Below, piece by piece: positions 1 through 10,774 of a stretch of DNA of 64,000 nucleotides. Made by a program: the position numbers and the translations under genes. Source of the DNA: Semisulcospira habei (Eukaryota > Mollusca > Gastropoda > Semisulcospiridae); the NCBI GenBank assembly GCA_036245525.1, contig BTPG01000005.1, positions 208,477,242 to 208,541,241 of the forward strand. The letters are read 5' to 3'. The notes below the pieces were generated by a model. That model was not told the DNA's origin, did no database searches, and saw only the letters and a list, made by a program, of their open reading frames with translations. Position 1 is the first letter of the stretch. Every line of letters begins with the position of its first letter.

Positions 1-404
1 CTATCATGGTCGATCCTTATCTTGCTGTGGTGTGTCTGGGGTAGAATGAGATTTATATGAGAGCTGTCCTCGCTGTCAATAGTCTATGACCTGATTCTGA
101 TGTTGAATTATCTCCTATTGAAAAAGTTTCACAGATATGCCAATGCGTCAGTGAGTTCTATAAGGGGTGCAGGACATACGCGTCAATGATTTGTCAAACG
201 TCATTTGTCATGATGTAAGTTTTAGTTTTTACATAACTTTATATTTTACGTGATACGAGTTTCACTTTCGCTTCATAGGCTTGAGAAAATGGTGACAAAA
301 CTAGAACTTCACAGTACAATTTCAGTCTTGCTATAATTTGTGTGAAAGCAGAATGACTTTACCTAGCTACATGATATACAAAGTATGTGTGCATGCATGC
401 GCGT
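1..404. other. AP3D1 intron 2 sequence, no gene seen
   Basis: No coding signal is visible. The first 16 bases match one arm of the H1 hairpin MITE family described below (the ATCATGGTCGATCC end), so a broken copy probably continues off the left edge. The rest is AT-rich non-coding sequence. Confidence 0.5.
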
Positions 405-480
405 TCCAAACATCTCCAAGAGGCATAGAACCTCATGCACCTGGAAGGCGTATGAGGATCTATTCCTCCTGGAGATGCGT
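405..480. repeat. Imperfect hairpin, H3 family (AGAGGCATAGA core)
   Basis: An AGAGGCATAGAACCTCATG arm faces a decayed GTATGAGGATCTATTCCTCC arm. The same core recurs at 23484-23689, 25335-25385, 26440-26512, 31128-31180 and 52630-52757. This copy is diverged. Confidence 0.6.
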
Positions 481-712
481 GCATGTTTGTGTGTGAGAGA
501 GAGAGAGAGCCGTGCATGCGAGAGAGAATGACGTCATATTTCGAAAATTATGTCACTGTTTGCCTGGTGACAGAGTTGCCTCTTTTATGTCACCGCCACT
601 GTCGGACTTTCTCCAGAAGCAAAGGTTTAGAATTATTTTTACTAGAAATGTTGAAAAGATACAAAGCTGGCTAACAAAACTCATCCAATGTCTTTTTCCA
701 AACTAGCTATAT

Positions 713-1056
713 AATAATAATAAAAAATAATTACGGTATTTATAATGCGCTTATCTTATAATAATTATAACTCTAAGCGCGCACTCACAACTCGCGCACA
801 CATGCGCACGCTTTTGACAATGACTCACGTACCATGAATACATTACGCCCTCAAAACTCACCTCTTTCAACAGTTCTAGCACTATATCACCACACTCCCC
901 ACCCCAAGCTGACTGTCGTAATGTATTTTCACTATTTGTGGTACGCGAGTCATTGTCTAAAGCGTGCGCATGCGTGTGCGAGTTGTGAGTGCGCGCTTAG
1001 AGTTATAATTATTATAAGATAGGCGCATTATAAATACCGTAATTATTATTATTATG
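713..1056. repeat. Palindrome made of two LINE 3' tails facing each other
   Basis: The left arm (about 720-832) is the reverse complement of the CR1/L2-like LINE 3' UTR. The right arm (about 833-1050) is the same UTR in plus orientation, ending in the ATT-rich tail. Both arms share the stretch with GCGCACTCACAACTCGC (left) and GCGAGTTGTGAGTGCGC (right). A third, minus-strand LINE copy begins immediately afterwards. Confidence 0.8.
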
Positions 1057-2154
1057 TTATAGTGCTAGAACTGTTGAAAGAGGTGAAATTTGAGGGCGGA
1101 CTGGAAGGAGGAGAGAGAGTGTTTCTGACGGAGAGAGAGTGGGAGAGTGTTCCAGGTGGATGAACCATAGACTGAGAAGGAGCGGGGGCCGAAAGTGCCG
1201 AGTTTGGTGCGGGGGATGTGGAGGCGGAGAGGGTCGGAGGCGGAGCGGAGGGAAGGAGTGTAGGGGTGAAGTAAGTTGGAGATAGGCAGGAGCATAGTTG
1301 TTAAGGGATTTGTAGCAGAGAGACAGAATCTTGTATTGGATGCGTTGGGGGATGGGGAGCCAGTGAAGGAGTTTGAGCAGGGGAGTGATGTGGTCAGATT
1401 TCTTCTTTCTGAGGACGAGGCAAGCAGCATTGTTCTGGACGCGCTGGAGAGTGAAAGTGGTGGAGTGAGGGAGGCTGGAAAGGAGAGCCTTGCAATAGTC
1501 GATGCGAGATAAGATGAGAGACTAGAGAGACAGCAAGTTTGGTGGCAGCTTCGGTGGTGAGGTATTTTTTTTATCCGACTAATGCGACGGAGGTGGAAAT
1601 AGCATGCCTGGGCCGTGGCGGAGACAAAGCTGGTCATGGAAAGAGAGGAATCGAGGATAACGCCAAGGTTCTTGGCCGAGTCAGAGAGGGGGATGGGGGT
1701 GCTGTCGAGTTGAAGATGGAGAGAGGGAGGGAGCTGTGAGAGTTTCTGGCGAGTGCCTACCAGCATAGCTTCCGTTTTGTCATCATTCAGTTTAAGTTTG
1801 TTTGCTGTCATCCAGTTTTTCACATCTTCGTAGCAGTCAGCCGTGCGAGTCAGTAGTGACTAGTGTTGTCGAGTTTGTCTTTGTCTAGCAGTTGTGAGTC
1901 GTCAGCGTAGAGGTGGTGGTGTATATGATGAGACTGGATGATGTTGGACAGGCGAGAGGTGTAGAGTGTGAAAAGGACCGGGCCCAGGACGGATCCATGT
2001 GGAACTCCGCAGGAGAGCCTGATTGGGTTAGAGGATACACCGTCGATGGTAATGGACTGCTGTCTGTCGGAGAGGTAGGAGAGAAACCAGGAGTGAGCAG
2101 AGTCAGTGATACCAAAGGAGAGGTGTAGGTGGAGGAGGAGGATAGAGTGATCTA
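1057..2154 (-). mobile_element. CR1/L2-like LINE, 3' half (RT palm/thumb and C-terminus), interrupted
   Basis: Minus-strand reading gives reverse transcriptase from DHSILL onward: the LSCGVPHGSVLGPVLF block, the catalytic HHLYADDSQLL block, then the thumb and the C-terminal WNTLPLSLRQ motif ending in FHLFQQF. It has frameshifts and is dead. Its 5' part continues at 5529-5995; the two are separated by the pogo-like element at 2155-5528. The closest relative in the window is the plus-strand LINE at 10775-12830. Confidence 0.88.
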
Positions 2155-2688
2155 CGGTGGAGTCCGCTTAACACGAATTTCTGGGGACGCGGAAAATCAC
2201 TTCATGTTAAACGTATTTCGTGTTAACCAATATGGCCTCAAAATTGATCATGGTCCTCAAAGAGAAAGTGTGTAAGAGATGTGTGCATGAATGAGTACGA
2301 GGTTAAAAGTGCACATTATCGTACTTTTTATGCATACCTTCAGCTCAATAGGAATACACAAGGAAACGTGTACAGCTCGCGTATTTAATGTAAAATCCAT
2401 CAGGTAAAAGCAACACAGGCTGAAGTACAATCCCGGCGCATCGGTAAAAGGGTTGTGTTGGTACACAAATGATGCAACATGAATGCAGTTCAGAAACGCT
2501 AGCCAATGAGAAGACGGATTACAACGGCTGAAGGCTATTCAGCCAATCACAGACTAGAGCCTGTCAGGTGTACTACAGCGTGAGAGCGACACGTGAATTG
2601 GTTTTCGGTGAATGGAATCTGTGTTCGTGTTAAACAGGTGAATAATAGTGAAATTGCCCAGGTTGAAAACCGAAACCAGCTTCATGTA

Positions 2689-5399
2689 CAGAGGTGCCAA
2701 CCCCTGATTTTACGTGTCAGTATTAAATGAGCATTTTGTCAGTATTTTTCAAAAACTGTCAGTATTTTTGCATGACACGGTTTCAGTCATGGTATCTACA
2801 ATAAAAAAAAATTACACTATTCATTAATAACGATGCATTAATTATAGAACTACGGAATAATTATCATAAGTACTTTGAAAATAAAACAGCTAACTTACAT
2901 TATTGTTTGAGAGCTTTTGATGTTGCTGATTTGCATGCCTTGACAACATCCAACGGGAGATCAACATTGTAACATTCAGACTGCATGCTTGATTTGATAG
3001 TAACTACAGCATCCAATGTCTTGGTGGACATGGTTCCACGAAAGTCTGTCTTTATTTTTCTCACAGATGAGAACACCCTTTCGCAAGCAGCATTTGACAC
3101 TGGACTTAGCAGAAATCCAAGCATCACCTTTGCCAGAAATTTGAACCTTGGTGAACCAGTATGGTCAGTAATGGCTGTATCTCAACCCACTGGTCTTCTG
3201 CCTTGCTCTTTTCCTTGACTGCAGCAGGAAGGGGCTTGCATGTGAGATAGTCATTGAACTCCATTTCCAAGTCATCAATGCTACAGTCAACTGGAAGGAG
3301 ACAGGGAAAGCGTTTGACAAAGTACATGACAGAATCCCACTTTGCATTTTCCTGTAGAGAGATGTCAGCAACTTGAGCACAAGTCCACAACTTCACTTTT
3401 TGCTCCAGAAGTTCCAGCTTGGGACCAGTCTTACTCTTGTCACTGGGCTTGCCTTTGGAAACAGTGCTCATGTTGTCCACAATGTACTGGCAGGCTGTCA
3501 AGTAAAACAGTTCAACATTTTTGAAGAACTCCTCTTTCTCTTTGTCATTCACTCCAGCAGATAGATGATCACGAGCTTGAGAACCAATGCAAATGGATGT
3601 ACTGTCTTTGATGTTGTACTTTTGCTCAAAGTGGATCTCCATAGAATGGCCATGCATGGCAGAGGGCTTGAGAAAACAGGTCTCCAGTCTTTTAAGAAGC
3701 CTTTCAATGTCCCGCTTCACAAAGTGAATCCTGCTGTTTTCCGACTGCAGTCGCTTGTTGGTTTCATCAAAGAAGTCCACCACATAGGCAAAGAATAGGA
3801 CATACAGCTTGGGTGTTCTGTGACAAAAGAACTCTTTCAACTGTCGTAAGACAGAGCTGGCACCTGAAGTGTTTTTAACAGAGCACTCTTGTTGGAAGAA
3901 CAATTTGAGGGGCTCCCACTGCTCAATGATTCTTTGTAGAGCTGCTCCCAAAGACAGCCACCTGGAAGGGACATGCTCCAGCAACTTGTGTTTGGGTGTA
4001 CCACACTTCTCCTGCATGGCTTCGAACCGCTTGATTCTGTTTGTTGACTTGTCAAAGTACCAATGAAGTTGTCTTAAAGTGTCATCCATATCAAACTTCT
4101 GAGATTTCTTGACAGCAGTTTTAAAAGCAATATGGAGCAAGTGGCATATACATCCACTGAGATGAACATTAGAGTTCCTTTTCCTTACATAAGAAATTAC
4201 TCCAGAATGATGTCCAGTCATCACATTGGAATTATCACTCACGACAGCAAGACAGTTATCCCATTTTATGTCTCTTTTTTTTCAATTCCTCATCCACAAG
4301 TAGGAAAATGTTTTCTCCTGTAGCAGGCCCATCACAAGATGGCATACTGAGCATCTGAGTTGTTGGTTCACCTTTTTCTCCCATTACAGTCACAACAATT
4401 GGAAAATATTTTTCACTTCCTTCTTGCGACCCATCGGTTCCCAGTACAAAAGGGCCAGATTGCATTTTAGCACAAAGATCACTTTTACTGCTTTCTGCTA
4501 AGCAGTGGATAACATTTCTAACTTTCGTTCTCCCACATGCATATTTCGCAGCTATCTTCGAGTCCGGGAACATTGCCTGAAAAAGTTTTCCGCTATGATC
4601 TGCTGCACTTAGCGGAAGATTGTGTTCTATTAAAAAATGAGCAAAGCGCAATTCTGCTCATGAAACAGCGATATCTTCACACGATGGCTTTGCTTTATCA
4701 TCACTGAAAAAGTTTGTAATAGTCGAAGAACTTTCTCTAGCAGCAGCTTTTGCTTTGTGAGCTTTTGAACTGCAATGTCTCTTGATATCGTCGTATCCTC
4801 CATGGCTGATTTTAAAATCAAAGTTGCAAGTGTTGCAACGAGCATAAACATCCGAAATGCTGGACCTCGCAATACATGGAAAATCCTTTGAGTAACTTGC
4901 GATAAAAGTTTGTTCTCTTTTCTTCTTTTTGCTCTCACCAGGATTCTCTGAAATTGTTCTTTTTCTTGGTCTCCGTGTTTCTTCACACTTTTCCACCATC
5001 ATGTAGTTTGAAAAGAATCCCAAGATGCAATCTTTTAATCTCGCGATGAAAAATGAGGCGTGTGACGGGAATAAAATAGGCCTCGGTATTACTGCGCGCT
5101 CTCTCTCTCTGTCTCGTTTCTCTTAGTCGAGTAAAGCGCACGCCACACACGCAAACTAACAGTCAGCACTATTTTTAGCACCGAATCTAGGACAAAGTAA
5201 GGAAAGGCCCTAAGCGTGCAGTGGAAATATAGGCCTACGCTGTATTTTTAGCGATGTGAAAATAACGGGCAATAAAAAAAACATTGACCGTATTTTCCCT
5301 TTTGTTTTCTCCGTACTAATATACAAGCAAGCGGAAAACCGTATTTTTTAAACTTGACCGGAATTAAATACGGCGAAACCGGATTAGTTGGCACCTCTG
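2689..5399 (-). mobile_element. hAT DNA transposon
   Basis: Terminal inverted repeats CAGAGGTGCCAAC (2689) and GTTGGCACCTCTG (ending 5399) bound a 2.7-kb element. It is flanked by a CATGTA direct repeat at 2683-2688 and 5400-5405, that is 6 bp rather than the usual hAT 8 bp. It carries a minus-strand transposase (2900-5023) and is inserted within the pogo-like element. Confidence 0.88.
2900..5023 (-). pseudogene. hAT transposase pseudogene
   Basis: The N-terminal part (4658-5023) has a BED/TTF-like zinc finger with CNTC spacing and downstream histidines. The middle part (3124-4651) carries the hAT catalytic-core region with the PSRWLSL motif. The C-terminal part (2900-3127) is the hAT dimerisation domain with SNAACERVFSSVRKIKTDF. 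Reading across parts shows three lesions: an in-frame TGA after EDIAVS (about 4662), a frameshift in an A8 run (about 4275-4282), and a frameshift near 3124-3140. It is almost complete but cannot make transposase. The starting methionine at 5023 is the most upstream in frame. Confidence 0.88.
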
Positions 5400-5528
5400 C
5401 ATGTAAAGCAAATTTTCACGTTATCAGTGAAATTTTAATACAGAATAAGGTGGTCATCGGCCGGGAAGGCAAAAACGGTTCGTGTTAACTGGAAATTCGT
5501 GTAAAGCGAGTTCGTATGGACTCCACTG

Positions 5529-5995
5529 TATAGTATCGAAGGCGGCAGAGAGATCGAGTAGCGTAAGAAGGGAGATGTTGCCCGAGTCGGTGGAGAGGAG
5601 CAGGTCGTTTAGGATATGTAGAAGGGCTGTTTCAGTGCTGTGATGTTTGCGATAGGTAGACTGGAAGGGACTGAGGAGATTGTTGTCGGCGAGGTGGAGG
5701 TTGTACTGGTTGAGAACAACCTTCTCAAGAAGCTTGGACAGGAAAGAGCGATTGGAGACTGGGCGATAGTTCTTGAGTTCGTTTGGGTTGAGGTTGTGTT
5801 TTTTGAGGAGAGGACGGACGATGGCGGACTTGAAGATATCGGGAACAGAGCCGTTCTCTAGAGATGTGTTGATGATGTCGGTAATAAAGGGCAAAAGTTT
5901 TGGAAGGCTGTCCCGGTAGAGTGAAGCCGGGAGAGGGTCTAGTTTGCAGGTTTTGAAAGGCATAGACTTTATGGTCTTAATATGCAAAAGTTCAA
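5529..5995 (-). mobile_element. CR1/L2-like LINE, 5' part of RT (other half of 1057-2154)
   Basis: The minus-strand protein contains the RT entry motifs KSAIVRPLLKKHNLNP and [10 protein letters not shown], then the HSTETALLHIL region and SAAFDTI, which stops exactly at the pogo-like insertion. It is 5' truncated near 5995. Confidence 0.88.
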
Positions 5996-6169
5996 GTAAA
6001 TATGACAAAAATTACTGACTCTAATCTGGGTCAACCAACTTCCTATAAACGGTTACAGTTCATGTCTTCAATGAGACCTTCAATTACAATATGCTCGGAG
6101 GCTCTCTTAGCCACCCGCTTAAGAAAGTATTTTGCCAAGTTTCAAGCTTGTGTCTATAGAAATATTGGA

Positions 6170-6225
6170 GATTCTCTTGTTTACATACATACGCACACAC
6201 ATACATACGCACATACATATGTATA
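6170..6225 (+). repeat. TACATACGCACA-type simple repeat
   Basis: Short alternating ACATAC/ACGCAC units, a degenerate microsatellite. Confidence 0.7.
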
Positions 6226-6429
6226 AATGCCACTTCGCGCCAAATGTATGTTCAGCAGCAAGGTTAGCATAACTAGACATGACGTAATTTGTATCTTGTT
6301 ACTTCAATTAGTAGAGGTTTAGCCTGCCCGCCTTTGACATCATGGACATGCTATTAAATTCGCCCCACAGTGACCCGTCCTAAAAAGTCCCTTCTATAAA
6401 GAGAACTGCAATGTCACTGGGCCTCTATT

Positions 6430-6643
6430 TTAACCCATTTAGCCCCGGGACCCTGCAGCAGGAGGTGGATTGATCATGATAATTCAAGGGTAGTGCCAGA
6501 TGAGCTTGGCGCCTTCAGGCGCCAAGTTCATCTGGCCCTACCCTTGAATTATCATGATCAATCCATCTCCTACAACTGGTACATAGTCGTTTGGCAACAC
6601 CTCCAAAATGTGAGAAATAGGACCTTGGGGCTAGATGGGTTAA
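6430..6643. repeat. H1 hairpin MITE, complete, TTAA-flanked
   Basis: TTAACCCATTTAGCCCC at the left mirrors GGGGCTAGATGGGTTAA at the right. Inside is a long near-perfect palindrome whose centre is GGCGCCTTCAGGCGCC. The TTAA ends with CCC/GGG next to them resemble piggyBac-type elements; that assignment is inference. No coding capacity. Confidence 0.85.
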
Positions 6644-7136
6644 ATTGAAATCTTTATCCTTCAAATACTGGCATCACAGTCAGTCTAAACTTCACAGCAA
6701 ACCCGAGAAACTGACAGAGCATGCGCATAAGCCATACCTTGAATGTGAATTTAGTCGAACTCATGACCTCAATGATGTTGAACGCGGCCCAGCTGATGTC
6801 ATAGCCCAGCATTTGAAGCTGCAACATGTTAAAAGTACATGGTATTAATAGATTAGAAGAACAACATAAAACAGATACTTCAGTTTAGAAGCTATCACTA
6901 GTATCAGTTACAGTTCCATTGTGGAAATGTAAGCACTGCTAACTGTTTACCACGGTTATATAATTGAATAAATTAAGTAAATCATGCCGGAATGAAAATG
7001 TTACACAATACACACACAAAATCAAACAACTGTACATGTGCTTTTATTTAAGTTCCATGTTCCATGATACTGCAGTTTTCACAACCTGCAGTCAGTAAAC
7101 CATAAAGCCCTGACAACAATGACATGCTACAAGTAC

Positions 7137-7262
7137 AGCAGGGTGCGGATCGGCCATGATAGTTCAAGGGTTGAGTCAAAATTTCTTGGCGCCTACAGGC
7201 GCCAAGCTATTCTGACTCAACCCTTGAACTATCATGGTTGATCCACATCCTGTTGTAGCATG
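7137..7262. repeat. Hairpin with H1-type core, different flanks
   Basis: The palindrome runs GATCGGCCATGATAGTTCAA to its mirror TTGAACTATCATGGTTGATC with a GGCGCCTACAGGCGCC centre. The outer arms (GTACAGCAGG / CTGTTGTAGC) differ from complete H1 copies. A broken half copy follows at about 7423-7456. Confidence 0.75.
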
Positions 7263-7652
7263 CCACTGTTGTCAGTAGGCGCCAAGCTATTCCATGGGTG
7301 GGACCGAGAAAAAAAAAGTTGAATCCTGAAACGAGGGTCTTGGGGCACTTTTTAAGTGAGAATTTTTTTTTTTCCAATCCGGAAATCTGGCTGTAGCCAG
7401 AATAGTCCCACCCATGCTATTCAGACACCGCCCTTGAACTATCATGGTCGTTCCATCTCCGGAGTGATATAGACTTCACGTTCAAATATGGATCTATATA
7501 AACTTGGAGCATGCACATTACAATGTTCATTGAGAAATAACATGAAAAGTCGGTGAGAATAACATTCACATGCTGGTCCGTGAAACCGGACCTTGCAACT
7601 CCCAGACCACCATACAAAAGATGAGAGTAAACTGAGTAGCATTATTCCTTAC

Positions 7653-7748
7653 GTAAGCCAGCTTGTTGACAGCATTTGCCTTGATGGCCAGGTTGTCCTG
7701 CTTCAGTTCCTGCTTGATCTCATCAATACACTCTGCGATGTACTTGGA
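7653..7748 (-). CDS. AP3D1: AP3D1 coding exon 2
   Basis: 96 nt, 32 codons, from SKYIAECIDEIKQ to AVNKLAY. The acceptor is TTTCAG and the donor GTAAGG. A continuous reading frame runs past the donor but leaves the conserved family sequence, which fixes the splice site. Confidence 0.93.
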
Positions 7749-10139
7749 CTGAAACAAGAAACATATAAAATTAGCTATCCATACGCATAATCACAAACAA
7801 AGTATTCTTCTTTCCCTCACACAGTTCAGATTCGGACTCAATCATACAACAAATTCATGCCATAAGCTCCAGTGCAACAAAAATAATCTACACTCTGTCC
7901 GAAGGAAGTTACACTAGTGGGACTCTTACTTGGACTTTGAGTAAACTGTATAAAAAAAGAGAAGTGTTTGGGATAGCTGGAAAAGTTCCTATACACACAC
8001 AGCTGTTTTATGCGAAGCTGACTTGCAAATAATTTGGGAAACAGGGGGTTGTTGTGAAGATGGATGGAGAGCAGGGATTGTGCCCAATTAATTTCTATTC
8101 CAGATGGCGAGTGGAATCCTCCAAACACTGAAGTGTTTCCAACGAGGTCAGATTTCCTTTGCTCATCAGTACAGTATGCATTTAACTAACAGTAGCAATA
8201 TTACCTTTACCATACCTCTTTGTGAAAGTGACACCTAGCGGTATGTTAATTGTTATAACTTATTATTATATAGCATCATTATGCCATGTGACAATGCAAT
8301 ACTTATACTGTAGCCAGTTCCCATCATGGGCATGAATAATGCATGGGTAGAAGACTAGAACAGTATGGCTTTGTGATACAGTGATTAAATAAAACTGTAT
8401 GCTATGATCCAAGGTCAAGCAAGATTAATCTTTAATGTCACACGTATTTCCACCACAATGCATCAAGTAATTTGACAGTTTGTGTACCCTTAACCACAAA
8501 TAACATTCCATAATTTGAGACAAGGTCCACAAACATTGGTGACATTTTCACAATTTGAGATACACTCACACAGCTTATAATTAACCCTTATCATTCGGAA
8601 TACGCCAGTGTGTGAAATAAGTTTGACTAAAACAGTTCAAGGGTAGTGCCAGAATAGCTTGGCGCCTTTAGGCGCCAAGCTATTCTGGCACTACCCTTGA
8701 ACTAAAGCCATTGGTCTATATCCTTATCTGTAAGTACTTTAATGTAGCTTGCATAAGGCAGTGTACAAATTTTAGGCGCCAAGCTATTCTGGCACTACCC
8801 TTGAACTAAAGCCATTGGTCTATGTCCTTAAATCTGTAAGTACTTTAATGTAGCTTGCATAAGGCAGTGTACAAATTTGAAGCTTTTAGCCTCAGTATGA
8901 TATGGGTTAAGTTAAAGAGAAAGGCCAGCAAGAGTCATAAATCCCAATGAGCCTGCACAGCTGTAGGGGCACATGTGTGAGTCTATGAGAGGTATGTCTC
9001 TTTCAGATGGAATCAGCCATATGAGAGACTACCTGTACAAAGGTGGCTGTGCAACATTTGGCAACAGCCAGCATAACCTAGCACACACTTGTGGGGCTTA
9101 CAGTTATATAGTGTACAAAGCTACAAACTTAATTTAGTAATATAGTGTAGGCTGGCATACACACACAGCATGATTAATTATGACCTGGTGACATTCAGGG
9201 GTGGATCACAGCTGTATGGATATTATCAACATGCATCACACTGTGTACAACATGAGAATGGGTGTTAGATCATATATTGTTGAAGAATGTAAGCATTTAC
9301 GTGCAAGCTGTGCTCTGACCATTAATTAAGGATCATGCTGATGTGATGTGATGTGCGCTGTGCTAATGCGATTGTGAAGCTGTGGACAAACAAGACTGAA
9401 ACTCAGGTGTCCAGGTACCGCAAGTGAGACACAAATCAATAAATTTTTATGTGTATAAATTTATGCTTAAAATGTTCACACAGTTGACCACTAGCAAGAA
9501 ACACATACAAAGGAAATGGCCTTTACTCGTATAGCAAAGCAGCATTAATAATGTATTGTTTATCTATTGTGATTGCAACTGTGTTGGTGTACAATTGGCG
9601 TATTTCTAATTAAATAGTAATTTTAATGTCGCTGCACGTCTTAAGCCAGGTGGATTCAAATTTTAATTACCTGCCAGCTGCACAAATCTGGATCCTCACA
9701 AATCCCGGAGTGCAAATCAACGATGTCAACTAAGCTTCTCGCTTGCCCAAGTTTCAGATATGTTAATCAACCAGAGGAAGATATCGGGTGTTCAATGAAC
9801 ATGTACCGCGTTATCGATCAAGAAGTGACAACAGATTTATGGGCTGTCCACTGTCGCAAAACATCCCATATTCAACAATGCACATCAGTAACAGCACACA
9901 TGTAAACGGAACAAATTCAATCGGTAAAAGATTTAGATGACCGGAATCAGTAGTGTAGCAGTATGACACAAAATATAGCGTGTTTCATATAAAAACTGAA
10001 AATGTGTCCGTGTGTCAAATGCGAAAGCTGGTCACGGGTTTACCTCATTTTCCTTGTGATTGCGGATCCCTCGAACCAGGTCCTGTAGATTCTTATCCAA
10101 CACCCGTTCCAAGGTCCCTTTCACTTTCTTTAACGCCAT
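7653..10139 (-). CDS. AP3D1: AP-3 complex subunit delta (5' exons only)
   Basis: AP3D1 is the large delta adaptin of the AP-3 coat, which sorts membrane cargo from endosomes to lysosomes and lysosome-related organelles. Two coding exons are seen. Exon 1 (10139-10044, 32 codons) starts MALKKVKG and contains the very conserved block DKNLQDLVRGIRNHKE. Exon 2 (7748-7653, 32 codons) carries IDEIKQELKQDNLAIKANAV. Both match the N-terminus of human AP3D1 from memory, including the MALK start. The donor after exon 1 is GAG|GTAAAC, the acceptor TTGTTTCAG|TCC, the next donor TAC|GTAAGG; all phase 0. Intron 1 is 2295 bp. Exon 3 is not found down to position 1, so intron 2 exceeds 7.6 kb and most of the roughly 1150-1200 aa protein lies outside. 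Confidence 0.94.
7749..8580. other. AP3D1 intron 1, 3' part, no feature seen
   Basis: AT-rich unique-looking sequence. The longest reading frame is under 100 codons, has no recognisable domain and lies antisense to nothing known. Confidence 0.5.
8581..8910. repeat. H2 hairpin MITE with internal tandem duplication
   Basis: TTAACCCTTATCATTCGG opens and GTATGATATGGGTTAA closes the element. The internal hairpin (about 8635-8706) has the same GGCGCC-centred core as H1. A segment of about 104 bp (8667-8770) is repeated immediately (8771-8875), so only one hairpin arm is duplicated. The clean single copy is 38558-38780. Confidence 0.85.
8911..10043. other. AP3D1 intron 1, 5' part, no feature seen
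   Basis: AT-rich sequence without transposon ends or coding signal; it ends at the exon 1 donor. Confidence 0.5.
10044..10139 (-). CDS. AP3D1: AP3D1 coding exon 1
   Basis: ATG at 10139-10137, context TACAATGG. 96 nt, 32 codons, ends in phase 0 at GAG|GTAAAC. It encodes the N-terminal helix that begins the adaptin trunk. Confidence 0.94.
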
Positions 10140-10370
10140 TGTAGCTATACTTCAAAAGCTGTGAGTATGCACCACAACAGTGGTGTTCTCACGGCAAACG
10201 ACAGAAATTTTCACAGCCCTCGGCGACTCTCCCACCGTCGGCCATTCAACATGGCTTCCGCCTCTTCTGATCATGTGACCTGACGCGTAAACAGCTCCTA
10301 TCATGGGAAGCAACAGCCAACATACCACCGTTCATAGTTCATCTACATTTAGCTCCCTTTAGCAAGGCCG
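10140..10370 (-). promoter_or_regulatory. AP3D1 5' flank / probable promoter
   Basis: The 230 bp upstream of the AP3D1 start include GC-richer sequence and an E-box of M-box type, TCATGTGA at 10271-10278, next to TGACGCG. The M-box is the MITF/TFE-type binding motif. Function is inference. Confidence 0.45.
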
Positions 10371-10539
10371 GTGGAAGATGAAAAGAAGTACCCAACGGAG
10401 AAAGAAACACGCTTAGAAAAAACGGTACAACACAATTTATTAATATTTCGGGTAAATACCCTTTGTCAAAATAGACAAACAAACAGAGACATTAGCCGCT
10501 ACTTATCTTCATATGCAGAAGGAATGTGGCAACTCCGTG

Positions 10540-10690
10540 GAAGATGGTCAACTCGCCCATATGCCAACTGGCCCAGTCAACTCGCCAAGGGTCAACTCGC
10601 CAAAGGTGACGGTCATCTCACCCAAATAGCGGTCAACTCGCCAAAGACTCGAGTCAACTCGCCAAAGTAAGCGGTCAACTCGCCCAAGTA
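10540..10690 (+). repeat. Short minisatellite of TCAACTCGCC units
   Basis: About seven imperfect units of GTCAACTCGCCAAAG or GTCAACTCGCCCAAG with variable spacers. Confidence 0.75.
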
Positions 10691-10774
10691 CTTTAGTCTA
10701 ATATATGGACCCTCACATGTGTCAAATTTTTGTCGCGCTCAGACTTGAACAGACAATAAAGTTGTATTGTATTG

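Larger units (their letters stand above)
2155..5528. mobile_element. pogo/Tigger-like DNA element (TA target duplication), itself carrying a hAT
   Basis: The left end CGGTGGAGTCCGCTTAACACG and the right end (reverse complement CAGTGGAGTCCATACGAACTC, then TTTACACGAATTTCC) are inverted repeats. The TA dinucleotide is duplicated (2153-2154 and 5529-5530), and removing the element restores the LINE frame at TI|DHS. Termini starting CAGT followed by a TTAACACGAA-type block resemble pogo/Tigger ends; that family name is inference. No transposase of its own is visible. A second copy of the left half lies at 34432-34965. Confidence 0.8.

Noticed and set aside
834..1022. 62-codon frame in the LINE tail palindrome
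   Set aside because: It lies in LINE 3' UTR sequence.
7838..8128. Possible extra AP3D1 exon (96-codon frame)
   Set aside because: No match to the conserved adaptin sequence between exons 1 and 2, which join directly as NHKENE|SKYIAE.
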